DNA of 34,185 nt, from positions 1 through 34,185 of IMG/VR virus record IMGVR_UViG_3300031232_000020. The stretch is one strand, 5' to 3'. The stretch is from a virus. Under the pieces are notes generated by a model. The model was not told the DNA's origin, did no database searches, and worked only from the letters and a program-made list of their open reading frames with translations. Shown in pieces: positions 13,834 through 21,527 of the stretch. A program made the translations under genes and the position numbers. The number at the start of each line of letters is the position of its first letter. The first letter of the stretch is position 1.

Positions 13834-14439
13834 ATGGTCGCGCCGAAGCCCAAATTCGGTCCCGCCGCTTTGTGGGGTGCCTGCTCGCGGTGCAACGCTC
13901 GCGTGCTGGCGTCGACGCTGCGGCGCGAGCGCTTGACCGGCCTACTCGTCTGCACGAAGGCGTCCGGCCGCGGCACCACGGCATGCTGGGACCCCTGGCC
14001 CGAAGTGCTCGACTTCCAGGTCAAGCCCGACAAGTCGATCGAGCCGCCGTCCGAGCCGCTGCCGCTCCGTTACAATCTCGATGCGATATGGGGCAGCGGT
14101 CCCGAAAGCGGCACCACGAAGATCTTCGCCAACGCGCCGGCGGCCGCGCCCGACGACGCCACGCGGCTGCAAAGCCTGCTCTCGACGGTGCCCTACTACG
14201 CCAATATCGGCAAGTCGGCGGCGTTCATGGGGCCGATGGCGCGGCTCGGGGACGAAGTGTTCAACCTGACCACGATCGTACCGGCCGACTGGGACGGCAC
14301 GTTCTTGCCCTCGTCGTCGATTCGTACCGTCACGCCGCCGGACGAAGCGGCCGAGCTTGCGGCCGTCACGCGAACTGATAAGGATGTCCCGGCGGACCCG
14401 ATATGGACGCCGCCCTGGGCTCAGGTAAAGCAGGTCTGA
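13834..14439 (+). CDS. Zinc-ribbon-type head-tail region protein
   Basis: 201 aa preceded by AGGTGG. The N-terminal 60 residues hold four Cys (C17, C20, C40, C51) in the pattern CSRC ... LTGLLVC ... ACWDPWPE. This resembles a small protein common next to phage capsid genes, in which a Cys-rich ribbon is followed by C-W-[DE]-P. The rest is Pro/Ala-rich with beta segments (FNLTTIVPADWDGTFLP). The function is unknown; a decoration or head-completion role is inferred from position. Its TGA overlaps the next ATG (TGATG). Confidence 0.7.
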   Translation: MVAPKPKFGPAALWGACSRCNARVLASTLRRERLTGLLVCTKASGRGTTACWDPWPEVLDFQVKPDKSIEPPSEPLPLRYNLDAIWGSGPESGTTKIFANAPAAAPDDATRLQSLLSTVPYYANIGKSAAFMGPMARLGDEVFNLTTIVPADWDGTFLPSSSIRTVTPPDEAAELAAVTRTDKDVPADPIWTPPWAQVKQV

Positions 14440-15122
14440 TGGACACCGCCGCAACGATCATCGACAAGGCCATGAGGCTCTACGGGATCGTTGACGAGAC
14501 CGAAGGCGCAACGCCGACTGACATCGCGAACAACGTCGCCGTGCTGAACGACCTGCTGCGCCAAGAGATGGCGGACGGCGCAGTGCAGTTCCTGATGAAA
14601 ACCGAAAGCGTGATGCTGCCCGCCGGCGTAAGCGGCCAGATCTATAGGTTTTCGATCGGTACTGCGGACCCGGGCTATCTGTTCCAGCGTGACGCAGTGG
14701 CCGTCAAAGCCATATGGCTGAACGACATCGGCCTGACCATCAATCGCGAGACCCGCATGGCGCCGAAAGCCGACGTCGTCCGGACGACCTTTCCCGGCAT
14801 CATCACCAAATGGCACCAAGAGCGCCAGTCTGACGGCTCGGTCCTGGTGACGGCCTGGCAGCCGCCGCGCGCCGCTGTGACGGCCCTGATCGAATACGGC
14901 GGGCGCCTGGCCCCGATCACGGAGGCCGATGGCAGCGACGTCGTAGGGCTGCCGCCGGAGGGCGTTCACGACGCAGCGCTGCTGCTCGGCCGGCGCATCT
15001 GCACCGCCTACGGAAAAAACCCGGCCAATGTCGCTCTCGTGGCGCAGGACGCCGAGCGCGTGAACGCGCGCTGGCGTGAGTGGGCGCGCGGCCAACAGTG
15101 GATTCGAATGGTCAGGAGTTGA
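14439..15122 (+). CDS. Head-tail adaptor, P22 gp4-like
   Basis: 227 aa starting at the TGATG overlap; an in-frame ATG at 14403 is rejected. The N-terminus is helical (MDTAATIIDKAMRLYGIVDE, TDIANNVAVLNDLLRQEM). A beta region follows (VMLPAGVSGQIYRFSIG), then a C-terminal helix (AALLLGRRICTAYGKNPANVALVAQDAERV). This is the layout of P22 gp4-like tail accessory factors, which bind below the portal ring and close it for tail assembly. The gp10-like gene two positions downstream strengthens the call, since gp4, gp10 and the needle are consecutive in P22. Confidence 0.75.
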   Translation: MDTAATIIDKAMRLYGIVDETEGATPTDIANNVAVLNDLLRQEMADGAVQFLMKTESVMLPAGVSGQIYRFSIGTADPGYLFQRDAVAVKAIWLNDIGLTINRETRMAPKADVVRTTFPGIITKWHQERQSDGSVLVTAWQPPRAAVTALIEYGGRLAPITEADGSDVVGLPPEGVHDAALLLGRRICTAYGKNPANVALVAQDAERVNARWREWARGQQWIRMVRS

Positions 15123-15126
15123 GAAG

Positions 15127-15441
15127 ATGGCAGGCGCCAACGTACAGTTTTACACGCTCGACCACGAACCCGCGAGCCCCGGGGAGGAGCAGTTGTTTTC
15201 ATTTCGGTGCCCTACACGCGGCACCGAATGTTTTGGGCTCCATATCGCTAACCGCACAGGCATAAAACGCGACCCGCAGGGGCAAAATGGCGGTGTTGCG
15301 CATTGGGAGTGGAACGGCAGTCGGGACTCGCCTACGTTTTCGCCATCGGTAAACTGTCAGCGTTGCTGGCATGGCTACATTCGTGGGGGGCGCACGGTCA
15401 GCTGTGCGGGTACCGACGAACCGGAGCCAGACAAAGCATGA
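15127..15441 (+). CDS. DUF6527-like phage protein
   Basis: 104 aa with GGAG upstream of the ATG at 15127. The order FSFRCP, HWEWNGSRDSPTFSPSV, a Cys, then WHGYIRGGRTVSC matches a family of small phage proteins (DUF6527, sometimes misnamed ammonia monooxygenase) with Cys/His residues that may bind a metal. The role is unknown. It sits between the gp4-like and gp10-like genes and overlaps the latter in an ATGA. Confidence 0.65.
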   Translation: MAGANVQFYTLDHEPASPGEEQLFSFRCPTRGTECFGLHIANRTGIKRDPQGQNGGVAHWEWNGSRDSPTFSPSVNCQRCWHGYIRGGRTVSCAGTDEPEPDKA

Positions 15442-16901
15442 GCCAGCGTCCGCCGCTCGACATTCTTGGCACGTTTCAGGACCCGCTCGGGCTCGACCAG
15501 GGCGCCAGCAAGCTGACCAACGTCCGCGTCGTGCCGCGCGAGGCTGCCGAGGTGGCGAGCTCGCCGGGCGCGCCGGCGGGCAAGGCGGCGCGCGTGCGCT
15601 TCGTTGGCGCCCCAGGCCTGACGCCCCGCTGCCACCCGACGACGTCACCCTGCCTCGTGCTGGCCGCCGCACTCGGCACCCTGTGGTCCGGTCACGCCGA
15701 CGGCACGATCTGGTACGGCGTCGAAACCGCCACGCCCGTGTTATCGGGCACCGTGGCAGTCGACCCGACGCAACCCATTATCCGATTCGCTGAAGACCGC
15801 ACCGCGCTGGCGATCGCCACGAACCGCAATGTGCTCGGAGGGACGCGCGCCGGTACCGGCTACGTCGCCACGCAGGGCGGCGGCGTTGTCAACTGTGGAT
15901 TCGATACTTCGATCAATTTCGATCCGTCTGCTGTCGCCGAACTCGACAACATGACGCTCTGGAGCGGCGCGTCGAATTTTTACGCCAGCCAAGACGCCAA
16001 GGTCTACCGATCGCAGCCGCTGGCACCCGCAAACGTGCTGCCGAACAGCTGGGGCACCAAGGAAGCGCGGCCCGACAGGGTCGTGGACCTCGCGGTGTCT
16101 GGCCGGGTGCTGTGGCCGCTCGGCGCCCGCTCGCTCGAACAGTGGTACGATAGCGGCGCCAACACTGATATGCCGTTCGTCCCCTACCCGAACAGCTTGG
16201 TCTCGGTCGGCATCGCGGCGCGGCTGTCACGCGCAGTGCTGCGGGACCTGATTGTTTTCGTGGCGACTGACCTACGCGTGTGGGTCTGTACCGGCCAGTC
16301 CGGCAAACCAGTGTCGCCGCCCTGGGTCGATCTGCTGTTGCAGGAACTTACGCTGGCGCAGCTGCAACAGCTGACCGCCTACGCCTACGGCCAAGGCGGT
16401 TCTGACTTTTACGTCTTGACGCTGCCGGGCCAGTGGACGATCGAGATGTCGGCGGCGGGGCTATGGTCTTACCGGCAGTCGCCGGGCCGTCTCGATCACG
16501 CCGGCCGTTGCGCCAAGGAGTACGACGGCGGCACGACCTTTGTAGGCCTCGATACTGGCGAGATCTGCGCGCTCGATCTCAACAGCGCTTCGGAGCCGGC
16601 TGGCGTGATAGAGCGCGAAATCATCACGCCCTGGGTGACGGCTGACGACCAATTCTCAACGGTCAATTCGCTCAGCATCACGTCATCAATGGGGCCTTCA
16701 GCCGGGCAGTTCCAGCTCGATTGGGCCGACAACCGCGCGGTGACGTGGCGCGGCTTGCGCAATATCACGTTCCCGCTGCCCGGCACCCGCCGCGCGATCG
16801 CCCGCAATTTCGGGTCGTCGCGGCGGCAGCAGTTCCGATTTCGCTACTCGGGCACGCAGGCGCCGTTCACGATTGACGAATGGTTTGCGGATATCGACTA
16901 G
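15438..16901 (+). CDS. P22 gp10-like packaged-DNA stabilisation protein / tail hub
   Basis: 487 aa from the ATG of an ATGA overlap. It resembles P22 gp10-type tail hub proteins, which plug the packaged capsid and attach fibres: an N-terminal LTNVRVV segment, a beta-rich propeller-like body, the characteristic GRVLWPLGARSLEQWYDSG stretch, and repeated short strands such as WTIEMSAAGLWSYRQ and CAKEYDGGTTFVGLDTG. The C-terminal 100 residues (FRFRYSGTQAPFTIDEW) form another beta domain. The last four bases overlap a convergent 71-aa gene. Confidence 0.75.
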   Translation: MSQRPPLDILGTFQDPLGLDQGASKLTNVRVVPREAAEVASSPGAPAGKAARVRFVGAPGLTPRCHPTTSPCLVLAAALGTLWSGHADGTIWYGVETATPVLSGTVAVDPTQPIIRFAEDRTALAIATNRNVLGGTRAGTGYVATQGGGVVNCGFDTSINFDPSAVAELDNMTLWSGASNFYASQDAKVYRSQPLAPANVLPNSWGTKEARPDRVVDLAVSGRVLWPLGARSLEQWYDSGANTDMPFVPYPNSLVSVGIAARLSRAVLRDLIVFVATDLRVWVCTGQSGKPVSPPWVDLLLQELTLAQLQQLTAYAYGQGGSDFYVLTLPGQWTIEMSAAGLWSYRQSPGRLDHAGRCAKEYDGGTTFVGLDTGEICALDLNSASEPAGVIEREIITPWVTADDQFSTVNSLSITSSMGPSAGQFQLDWADNRAVTWRGLRNITFPLPGTRRAIARNFGSSRRQQFRFRYSGTQAPFTIDEWFADID

Positions 16902-17113
16902 GTCGTCGCGAACGCGCGAGCCGACGCCGTCATGGTCCCCGGCCACTTGGCCAGCTCGGCGCGGATCGACTTCGTAACCGGGCTGGCGTTTTCGTAGACG
17001 GCCAAAATAGGGTGTTCGAAAGTCGACAGATACCAGACCATTTTGGTGCGGTTGGCGTCGACTTCTTGCATCTGGCTCTGGCCTGCGACATCTTGGTATT
17101 GTAACGTATACAT
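16898..17113 (-). CDS. 71-aa minus-strand protein within the tail cluster
   Basis: 71 aa (MYTLQYQDVAGQ...). Support comes from a good SD (AGGAAAGAGG) upstream of the ATG and a candidate promoter on its strand at 17141-17169. The composition is normal, with a strand-rich start (VWYLSTFEHPILAVYEN) and a Thr/Ala end. Its stop overlaps the gp10-like stop by four bases, with convergent transcription. The family is not recognised. An accessory insert is likely because it interrupts an otherwise co-directional tail operon. Confidence 0.68.
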   Translation of the reverse strand: MYTLQYQDVAGQSQMQEVDANRTKMVWYLSTFEHPILAVYENASPVTKSIRAELAKWPGTMTASARAFATT

Positions 17114-17140
17114 CTTCGTTTCCTCTTTCCTGACCCGCGC

Positions 17141-17169
17141 ACCCTAACCGCAAAGAACCGTACAGTCAA
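17141..17169 (-). promoter_or_regulatory. Candidate promoter of the 71-aa gene
   Basis: Minus-strand TTGACT (17169-17164), a 17-base spacer and TAGGGT (17146-17141). The -35 is followed by GTACGG as in other promoters of this phage and overlaps the first base of the divergent needle-candidate gene. Confidence 0.4.
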
Positions 17170-17609
17170 TGGCCAAAGTGCCCCCACCGCCCCCGATTGC
17201 GGCCCAGGACCCTACGTTCAATCGGTACCTGATTGAACTCACGGCGTTTTTGACTGCAAGCGGCGAGATTGACCCGACCAGTGTTGCTGGGCTCGTCGCG
17301 CTGTCGAATCAGGTGGCGACCGACACGGCCAACGTCGCGTCGCTGCAGACCACCGTCAGCAGCCAGAGCGCCAGCATCTCGACATTGCAGGGCCAGGTCA
17401 CGACATTGCAGGGTCAGGTCACGACATTGCAGGGTCAGGTTTCGGCGCTCCAGGCACGCAGCCAAGTGTTCAGCGGTAATGTCGGAGCTGTCGGGCCGCC
17501 ATCCGCGGGCCTCGGCAGCGTCGGCGATTGGTTCCTGAACACGGGAGGCACGGCCGGCAACAAACTATGGTTGAAGACAGCCGTAGCCACCTGGACGAAC
17601 TATCTTTAA
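17169..17609 (+). CDS. Coiled-coil fibre protein, candidate tail needle
   Basis: 146 aa. A Pro-rich start (VPPPPPIAAQDPTFNRYL) is followed by a trimeric-coiled-coil-like region from about residue 40 to 97 with exact heptads (TLQGQVT repeated). A small C-terminal domain (VGDWFLNTGGTAGNKLWL) ends the protein. In P22 the gene after gp10 encodes gp26, a trimeric coiled-coil needle; size, architecture and position here agree, but sequence similarity cannot be judged by eye. A short side fibre is the alternative. There is no SD before the ATG, and no other Met is near, so translation initiation is unusual. Confidence 0.65.
   Translation: MAKVPPPPPIAAQDPTFNRYLIELTAFLTASGEIDPTSVAGLVALSNQVATDTANVASLQTTVSSQSASISTLQGQVTTLQGQVTTLQGQVSALQARSQVFSGNVGAVGPPSAGLGSVGDWFLNTGGTAGNKLWLKTAVATWTNYL
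17381..17443 (+). repeat. Three tandem 21-bp repeats (heptad repeat)
   Basis: Three consecutive 21-base units (17381-17401, 17402-17422, 17423-17443), each starting GACATTGCAGGG and differing at few positions. They encode one coiled-coil heptad each. Near-identity at the DNA level suggests recent expansion, and the number may vary between relatives. Confidence 0.85.
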
Positions 17610-17671
17610 CCCTGCCGCGCCCACGAGGGGCCGAAACCGCGTCGGAGACGCCGCCGTCCAGGCGGCATACT

Positions 17672-18070
17672 TCATCCGAAAAATATCCTCCGCAGGTCTG
17701 CCAACGCCTCGGATGCCATCTCGCCGAGCGCGCTGTCGAACGATGCCGGCCGCGCGAACCGCGCCCGGTAGCCCTTCTCGTGGTCCCATATCGTGCCCCA
17801 CATCTCGACCGTGCCGAATACGACACCATCGCAGCCGGTTACTTGACTGCGGATGACGAGATGTTCGGGCCTGTTCTTGTAGGACTCCGTCATGTCTTCG
17901 AGCGTCTTGAAACCGTGGATGCCCTGCTCGCCGATGTCGGGGTTGGTACCCTCGGTAATGAGCTCCCGGTACCACCGCCTGTCGGAAGTCCACGACAGCA
18001 GCCGCGAGTTGCCCGGCACGTAGACATAGCGCCAGAATCGATAGGCAGTTTGAGTGCCGATCTCAATCAT
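17672..18070 (-). CDS. Hypothetical accessory phage protein
   Basis: 132 aa. The body (AYRFWRYVYVPG, LLSWTSDRRWY, GIHGFKTLEDM, CDGVVFGTVEMWGTIWDHEKGYRARFA) resembles small phage or mobile-element proteins in which a GIHA/GF-K motif precedes a G-x-V-x-[LM]-W-G strand and an H-E-x-G-Y-R-A motif. They have no established role that I can name. It starts in an ATGA overlap with the upstream 34-aa gene and is the last of a four-gene leftward accessory operon with a VRR-NUC nuclease and an RHH protein. Confidence 0.7.
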   Translation of the reverse strand: MIEIGTQTAYRFWRYVYVPGNSRLLSWTSDRRWYRELITEGTNPDIGEQGIHGFKTLEDMTESYKNRPEHLVIRSQVTGCDGVVFGTVEMWGTIWDHEKGYRARFARPASFDSALGEMASEALADLRRIFFG

Positions 18071-18171
18071 GGCGTCGGCTCCTTCTGCGGCACCTTGACC
18101 GGCTCCTGCGGAGCTGGCGCTTCTTGCGGCACCAGCACGCGGCGGCGTTCGGGCTGTCCAATCTCTGCCAT
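18067..18171 (-). CDS. 34-aa Pro/Glu-rich small protein
   Basis: 34 aa (MAEIGQPERRRVLVPQEAP...). It has a strong SD (GGGAGGAAC) eight bases before the ATG, one base after the nuclease stop, and an ATGA overlap with the next gene. The C-terminal half repeats a P-Q-E-A-P / P-Q-K-E-P pattern and is probably disordered. The function is unknown; the evidence is initiation signals and spacing only. Confidence 0.5.
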   Translation of the reverse strand: MAEIGQPERRRVLVPQEAPAPQEPVKVPQKEPTP

Positions 18172-18172
18172 G

Positions 18173-18553
18173 TCACGTTCCTCCCGCGATCGCGTTGATG
18201 TGTAACTGAAATTCTTCAACCGTGCGGACGACGAGGTAAACGCCACCGGCTGCCGCCCACTGGCGTTCAAATTTCTCCTGGCCGAGCTTCTGATCGCCCT
18301 TATCGTCTTTGAGCTCGATCGCCGTTGGCCGCAGTCCGATCGGGAAGGCCAGATAGTCGGCCACGCCTTTGCGAACGCCCATGCGTTTGAAATGCATATG
18401 CGTGCCGATGCCGCCACGCCGCTCGTTCGCGACATGGAAAATTAGCAACCGATCCCAAATGCCGGATTTGACGAGCCACTGCTGACAATGCATCTGCAGG
18501 CATGTTTCGTCGTTCGCGGCGGTCTTAACGACCTTTTTTCGGGAGGATGCCAA
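18173..18553 (-). CDS. VRR-NUC domain nuclease
   Basis: 126 aa, a stand-alone VRR-NUC protein (PD-(D/E)XK superfamily). The expected residues are present: an N-terminal helix with E16 (NDETCLQ), then GVRKGVADYLAF with D66, then AIELKDD with E80 and K82 as the metal-binding pair. A Q-x-x-F-E-R-Q-W helix and VVRTVEEF follow. Phage members are structure-specific nucleases, possibly Holliday-junction or replication-fork resolvases. The start overlaps the end of the RHH gene by 29 bases. It lies within the structural region, not with the replication genes. Confidence 0.8.
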   Translation of the reverse strand: MASSRKKVVKTAANDETCLQMHCQQWLVKSGIWDRLLIFHVANERRGGIGTHMHFKRMGVRKGVADYLAFPIGLRPTAIELKDDKGDQKLGQEKFERQWAAAGGVYLVVRTVEEFQLHINAIAGGT

Positions 18554-18725
18554 GTTCCACTAGCCTCTGTTCTTGGGTCGGAAGCCACGCTTCGATCGCC
18601 GCCTGCACGGCGAGTGATCGGTTCGACACGTCGCTGTCGATGTTGCGCACGACGAAGTCCACCCGCGCCACCAGGACGTCGGTAAGACGGGCCGAGACCA
18701 TCGTGGTTTTGCGTTCGTCTGCCAT
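18525..18725 (-). CDS. Ribbon-helix-helix protein
   Basis: 66 aa. The segment TTMVSARLTDVLVARVDFVVRN gives a beta-strand then a helix, and SNRSLAVQAAIEAWL gives the second helix, matching MetJ/Arc-type RHH proteins. A 15-residue tail follows. It probably binds DNA as a dimer and may regulate the divergent promoters in the 50 bases between it and the ejection-protein gene, where the word TGTCATACA occurs. It leads the leftward nuclease operon. Confidence 0.65.
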   Translation of the reverse strand: MADERKTTMVSARLTDVLVARVDFVVRNIDSDVSNRSLAVQAAIEAWLPTQEQRLVELGILPKKGR

Positions 18726-18775
18726 CGGTGGTAAGGTCTAGCTCAAATCTGTATGACAATCAAGAGGCTGTTTTC

Positions 18776-19396
18776 ATGAGCTTCGGCGACGGGCTTGGTG
18801 CCATCATCGGTGCGCAGGAAGGTAAGCAGGATCTGCAGGCCGGGCAGGACGCCGTCAACGGCGTCTCCAGCAGCTTCGGGTCGTCCGTGGCGCCCTACAA
18901 CTCGTTCGGACAGTCTTTCATGCCGGCGGCCTCGACAGCGGCCGACAAGGTCACCGGGGCCGCCGGAAACGTGCAGTCCTACGACGACTTCATGAAAAAC
19001 TACCAGGCTTCGCCGGGTGCGCAGTACGATATCCAGCAGGGTCAGGAGGCGCAGGACAACAGCGCGGCGGCGCGCGGGCAGCTGCTCTCCGGAACGAACC
19101 AGCGGGCGCAATCTGACATCACGCAATCGATCTCCAACAAATACGCGAATCAGGCCTACGGCTCGTACCTGCAGGGCAACCAGCAATCATTCGGTCAGCT
19201 GACCAGCGCGCTTGGTTCGCTGTTCCAGGGCATCGGTGTAGGCACCACCGCGACCGGCCAGCAAGCGGGTGTCGATTCCGCGCAGATAGGCGCCACGTCC
19301 AGCCTGGCGCAGGCGCAGGCCAAGAATGATCAGTCCAAGGGCTCGGGTTTCGGCTCGCTGTTCTCGTCACTGCCGATACCGGGATTCGGGTCGTGA
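18776..19396 (+). CDS. Probable DNA ejection (transfer) protein
   Basis: 206 aa from ATG 18776, with AGAGG eight bases upstream; the longer frame from 18728 is rejected. The sequence is Gln/Ser/Ala/Gly-rich. It carries the pattern NYQASPGAQYDIQQG, then SAAARGQLLSGTNQRA and a Tyr-Gly-Ser-Tyr-Leu helix, followed by GVGTTATGQQA. I recognise this arrangement from phage proteins annotated as DNA transfer or ejection proteins, thought to leave the virion with the genome. It follows the tail-hub genes and is coupled to a small membrane protein. Confidence 0.65.
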   Translation: MSFGDGLGAIIGAQEGKQDLQAGQDAVNGVSSSFGSSVAPYNSFGQSFMPAASTAADKVTGAAGNVQSYDDFMKNYQASPGAQYDIQQGQEAQDNSAAARGQLLSGTNQRAQSDITQSISNKYANQAYGSYLQGNQQSFGQLTSALGSLFQGIGVGTTATGQQAGVDSAQIGATSSLAQAQAKNDQSKGSGFGSLFSSLPIPGFGS

Positions 19397-19653
19397 CCGA
19401 TACACCTTGGATCACGGCCTTAATCCAGCTGGTCACGATTGCGGGCACTGTGATCAACTCAGGACTTGCGGTCCTGGCCTACGTGCAGGCCCGCAGAAAC
19501 ATGACCAAGATTCACGAGGTGCGGGTGTCGATCGACGGCCGCATGGATCAGCTCCTTGCAGCCCGCAGCACTGAAGCGCACGACGCCGGGGTGCGCGAGG
19601 GTAAGGCGTCCGGCAACGGCGACAGCTACATCACCGGGCTGTTGAAGAAATAG
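19393..19653 (+). CDS. Small membrane-anchored protein
   Basis: 86 aa with a GTG start in a GTGA overlap with the ejection-protein stop. Residues 7-32 form one membrane helix (ALIQLVTIAGTVINSGLAVLAYV). A charged helix follows (VRVSIDGRMDQLLAARSTEAHDAGVREGKASG). It could be a spanin-like or virion-entry accessory, but no family is recognised. It is the last plus-strand gene; everything to its right is transcribed leftward. Confidence 0.65.
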   Translation: MTDTPWITALIQLVTIAGTVINSGLAVLAYVQARRNMTKIHEVRVSIDGRMDQLLAARSTEAHDAGVREGKASGNGDSYITGLLKK

Positions 19654-19920
19654 CTATTGTTTACGTCTCACGCGGTAGCCCCACCCCGACGCGCCTTCGA
19701 TGCTAATGCCAGTTCCGTCGAAGGCGCGGTTGATTTGTTGAATGTGCACGCGAATATTGTGATCGCTGCGGCCGAGCGCGCCACCTAACTCTTTGGCACT
19801 AAGGCCCGGATCTCTACTAACCAAGTCGAAAATTTGCGCTCTGTTCACTGTCAACGCCACGCCGTGACGTGTCGAGTGCGGCATCGGGCGGTGGCAGCAC
19901 GGGCAAAATTCAGTAGCCAT
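19654..19920 (-). CDS. Zinc-ribbon plus winged-helix regulator
   Basis: 88 aa from the ATG at 19920; in-frame ATG 19968 and GTG 19980 would add 16 or 20 residues. The start CPCCHRPM suggests a Cys pair for zinc. Residues 25-85 look like a winged helix: AQIFDLVSRDPGLSAKELGGALG, NIRVHIQQINRAF, then the wing ISIEGASGWGYRV, as in response-regulator-type C-terminal domains. It probably binds DNA, for example as a late regulator. It has little room for its own promoter and may be read through from the GNAT gene 91 bases upstream. Confidence 0.65.
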   Translation of the reverse strand: MATEFCPCCHRPMPHSTRHGVALTVNRAQIFDLVSRDPGLSAKELGGALGRSDHNIRVHIQQINRAFDGTGISIEGASGWGYRVRRKQ

Positions 19921-20010
19921 CAGTAGCAGCCCCCTCGCCGCGTTCTTTCCCACCAGATATAGCGACATACGACGTTGCACCCCCGGAAAATTGCACCGAA
20001 GTGTGATACT

Positions 20011-20523
20011 TCATTTCAGATCGTCCCTTGTGATGCTGTAGACAAATACGTCCTGCGGCTCGTCGCTGATGTTTGGGAACATCTCGAATCGCCGCAGCCG
20101 GCCCTCTTTCGTCGCGCCAAGGCGTTCGGTCGTGCGCTGCCCCATGATGTTGTCAACGTGCACGTAGGACCACACTCGCCAGATTTGCGGGTGCGAAAAG
20201 ATCCAGGCGACGAACGGCGCCGAGAATTCGCGGCCGAAGCCCCGCCGCTTGCCGTTCGACACCAGCGTGACCGTAGCAGAATGGCTGTGGATCTCCAGCC
20301 CGACGAGCCCAAGAAACGCGGGGCTCTCCTCGATCGCTAGCCATTTGGTGGGGCCGCCCGCCTGGTAGCGCTTAATCAGCGCTGCGGCATCGTCAAGGCT
20401 CACGAGCGGTCGCAGCCCGAGATACCGCACCGTCTCGGGATTGCCGAGCATCGTGAGCAAGCCCCAAGCGTCGCCGTTGCCGACATCGCAGATGGTGAAG
20501 CGGCCGAGCTGCGCGGGGTTCAT
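20011..20523 (-). CDS. GNAT-family acetyltransferase
   Basis: 170 aa from the ATG that overlaps the methyltransferase stop (ATGA). It follows the RimJ/RimL-like GNAT pattern: LGNPETVRYLGLRPL, DDAAALIKRY, WLAIEES...FLGLVGLEIH, then a degenerate acetyl-CoA site (KRRGFGREF). YVHVDNIMGQRTTERLGATKEGRLRR corresponds to the conserved N-x-x-[SG]-x-x-[VL]-x-E-[KR]-x-G-F motif. The substrate is unknown. Coupling to a DNA methyltransferase makes DNA, or a host restriction protein, candidate targets, but that is inference. Confidence 0.75.
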   Translation of the reverse strand: MNPAQLGRFTICDVGNGDAWGLLTMLGNPETVRYLGLRPLVSLDDAAALIKRYQAGGPTKWLAIEESPAFLGLVGLEIHSHSATVTLVSNGKRRGFGREFSAPFVAWIFSHPQIWRVWSYVHVDNIMGQRTTERLGATKEGRLRRFEMFPNISDEPQDVFVYSITRDDLK

Positions 20524-21527
20524 TCTGCGGCCCTCGGCAAGTCCCAAGGCATGGCGTGAGGCGTGGGCGCGACTTGAGCACGTTTGCAATTCTCGACAGC
20601 TTGACGCCAGTACGATGGTTTGAGTTCAGCGCCGACCGCGCGTCGGCCCATCTGCAACGACACATAAAGTTCAGATCCGATGCCGGCAAACGGCGATAGC
20701 ACCGTGTCTCCTGGGTTGCTCCACAAATCCACACATCGACGGATTGGAGTCAGCTGCAGCGGCGATATGTGCGCTTCGTCCGCCTCTTCGCGAGCTTCTT
20801 TGCGCGACAACACGTCACCTTGCGCAATGTCAGACCATACGGGCTCAGCGTACCGCTGCCAGACTGCAATGCTGTACTGCCGCGAGCCTGACGTTGCAAT
20901 GCACGGCACCATTTTTTCACTTTCTTCATCCCACTCGCGACTCGGTAACGTACCGTCTGGCGTGGTTTCGGACCCATAATACGCATCAAACTGCCCCGCC
21001 ACTGGTTCGGGGTTAACGCCGGGCTTGCGCATCGTCACTATGTAGTCGGGTATCGCCATACGCGAAAGACTGGAATCCTTGCAAATTTGTTTGTGCAGCA
21101 ATCCGATGGCCTTCGTGCGCTGCATCGCCGAAACTGGATCTTTCCTGATCACAACTTCGGAGTGATAGTAAAACCCAGCGTCTTGATGAGCTTTAATGAT
21201 GTCGCCACGAAAATCCCGCAACCCAATAAACCCATCACGCATCTTAGATGTTGGCAAATTCATGCAATGGATCGACACCAGCCGCCCAGGCTTCGTCACT
21301 CGGAACACTTGGTCGATAAGAAAACGGTAATGCGTCCAAAAATCCGAGTCTGCACGGCAGTTGCTCATGTCACGCGGATCGTCGCTAAACGTATATAGCG
21401 ATATGAACGGCGGACTGTATATCGTATAGTGCACGGACTCATCCGGCAAAGCACGAACCACGTCAACGCAATCGCCGTTCCACAGATGCCAGTCTGTTCC
21501 GCTCGCCTGATCGATTACCGCAGCCAT
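20520..21527 (-). CDS. Beta-class DNA methyltransferase (probably N4-cytosine or N6-adenine)
   Basis: 335 aa from ATG 21527 (GGAGAT six bases upstream). The catalytic motif IV is SPPF at 38-41, after WNGDCVDVVRALPD. The AdoMet motif is near the C-terminus (DTVLSPFAGIGSELYVSL, then GRRAVGAELKPSYW). IV before I with a target-recognition region between is the beta-class order. SPP-aromatic is typical of N4-cytosine enzymes. It likely protects phage DNA from host restriction. It starts inside the helicase gene (13-base overlap) and ends in an ATGA with the GNAT gene. The C-terminus carries AMPWDLP. Confidence 0.85.
   Translation of the reverse strand: MAAVIDQASGTDWHLWNGDCVDVVRALPDESVHYTIYSPPFISLYTFSDDPRDMSNCRADSDFWTHYRFLIDQVFRVTKPGRLVSIHCMNLPTSKMRDGFIGLRDFRGDIIKAHQDAGFYYHSEVVIRKDPVSAMQRTKAIGLLHKQICKDSSLSRMAIPDYIVTMRKPGVNPEPVAGQFDAYYGSETTPDGTLPSREWDEESEKMVPCIATSGSRQYSIAVWQRYAEPVWSDIAQGDVLSRKEAREEADEAHISPLQLTPIRRCVDLWSNPGDTVLSPFAGIGSELYVSLQMGRRAVGAELKPSYWRQAVENCKRAQVAPTPHAMPWDLPRAAE

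Noticed and set aside
20524-20589. N-terminal extension of the GNAT protein
   Set aside because: The extension overlaps the methyltransferase and lacks family similarity; the ATGA start at 20523 fits the family start.
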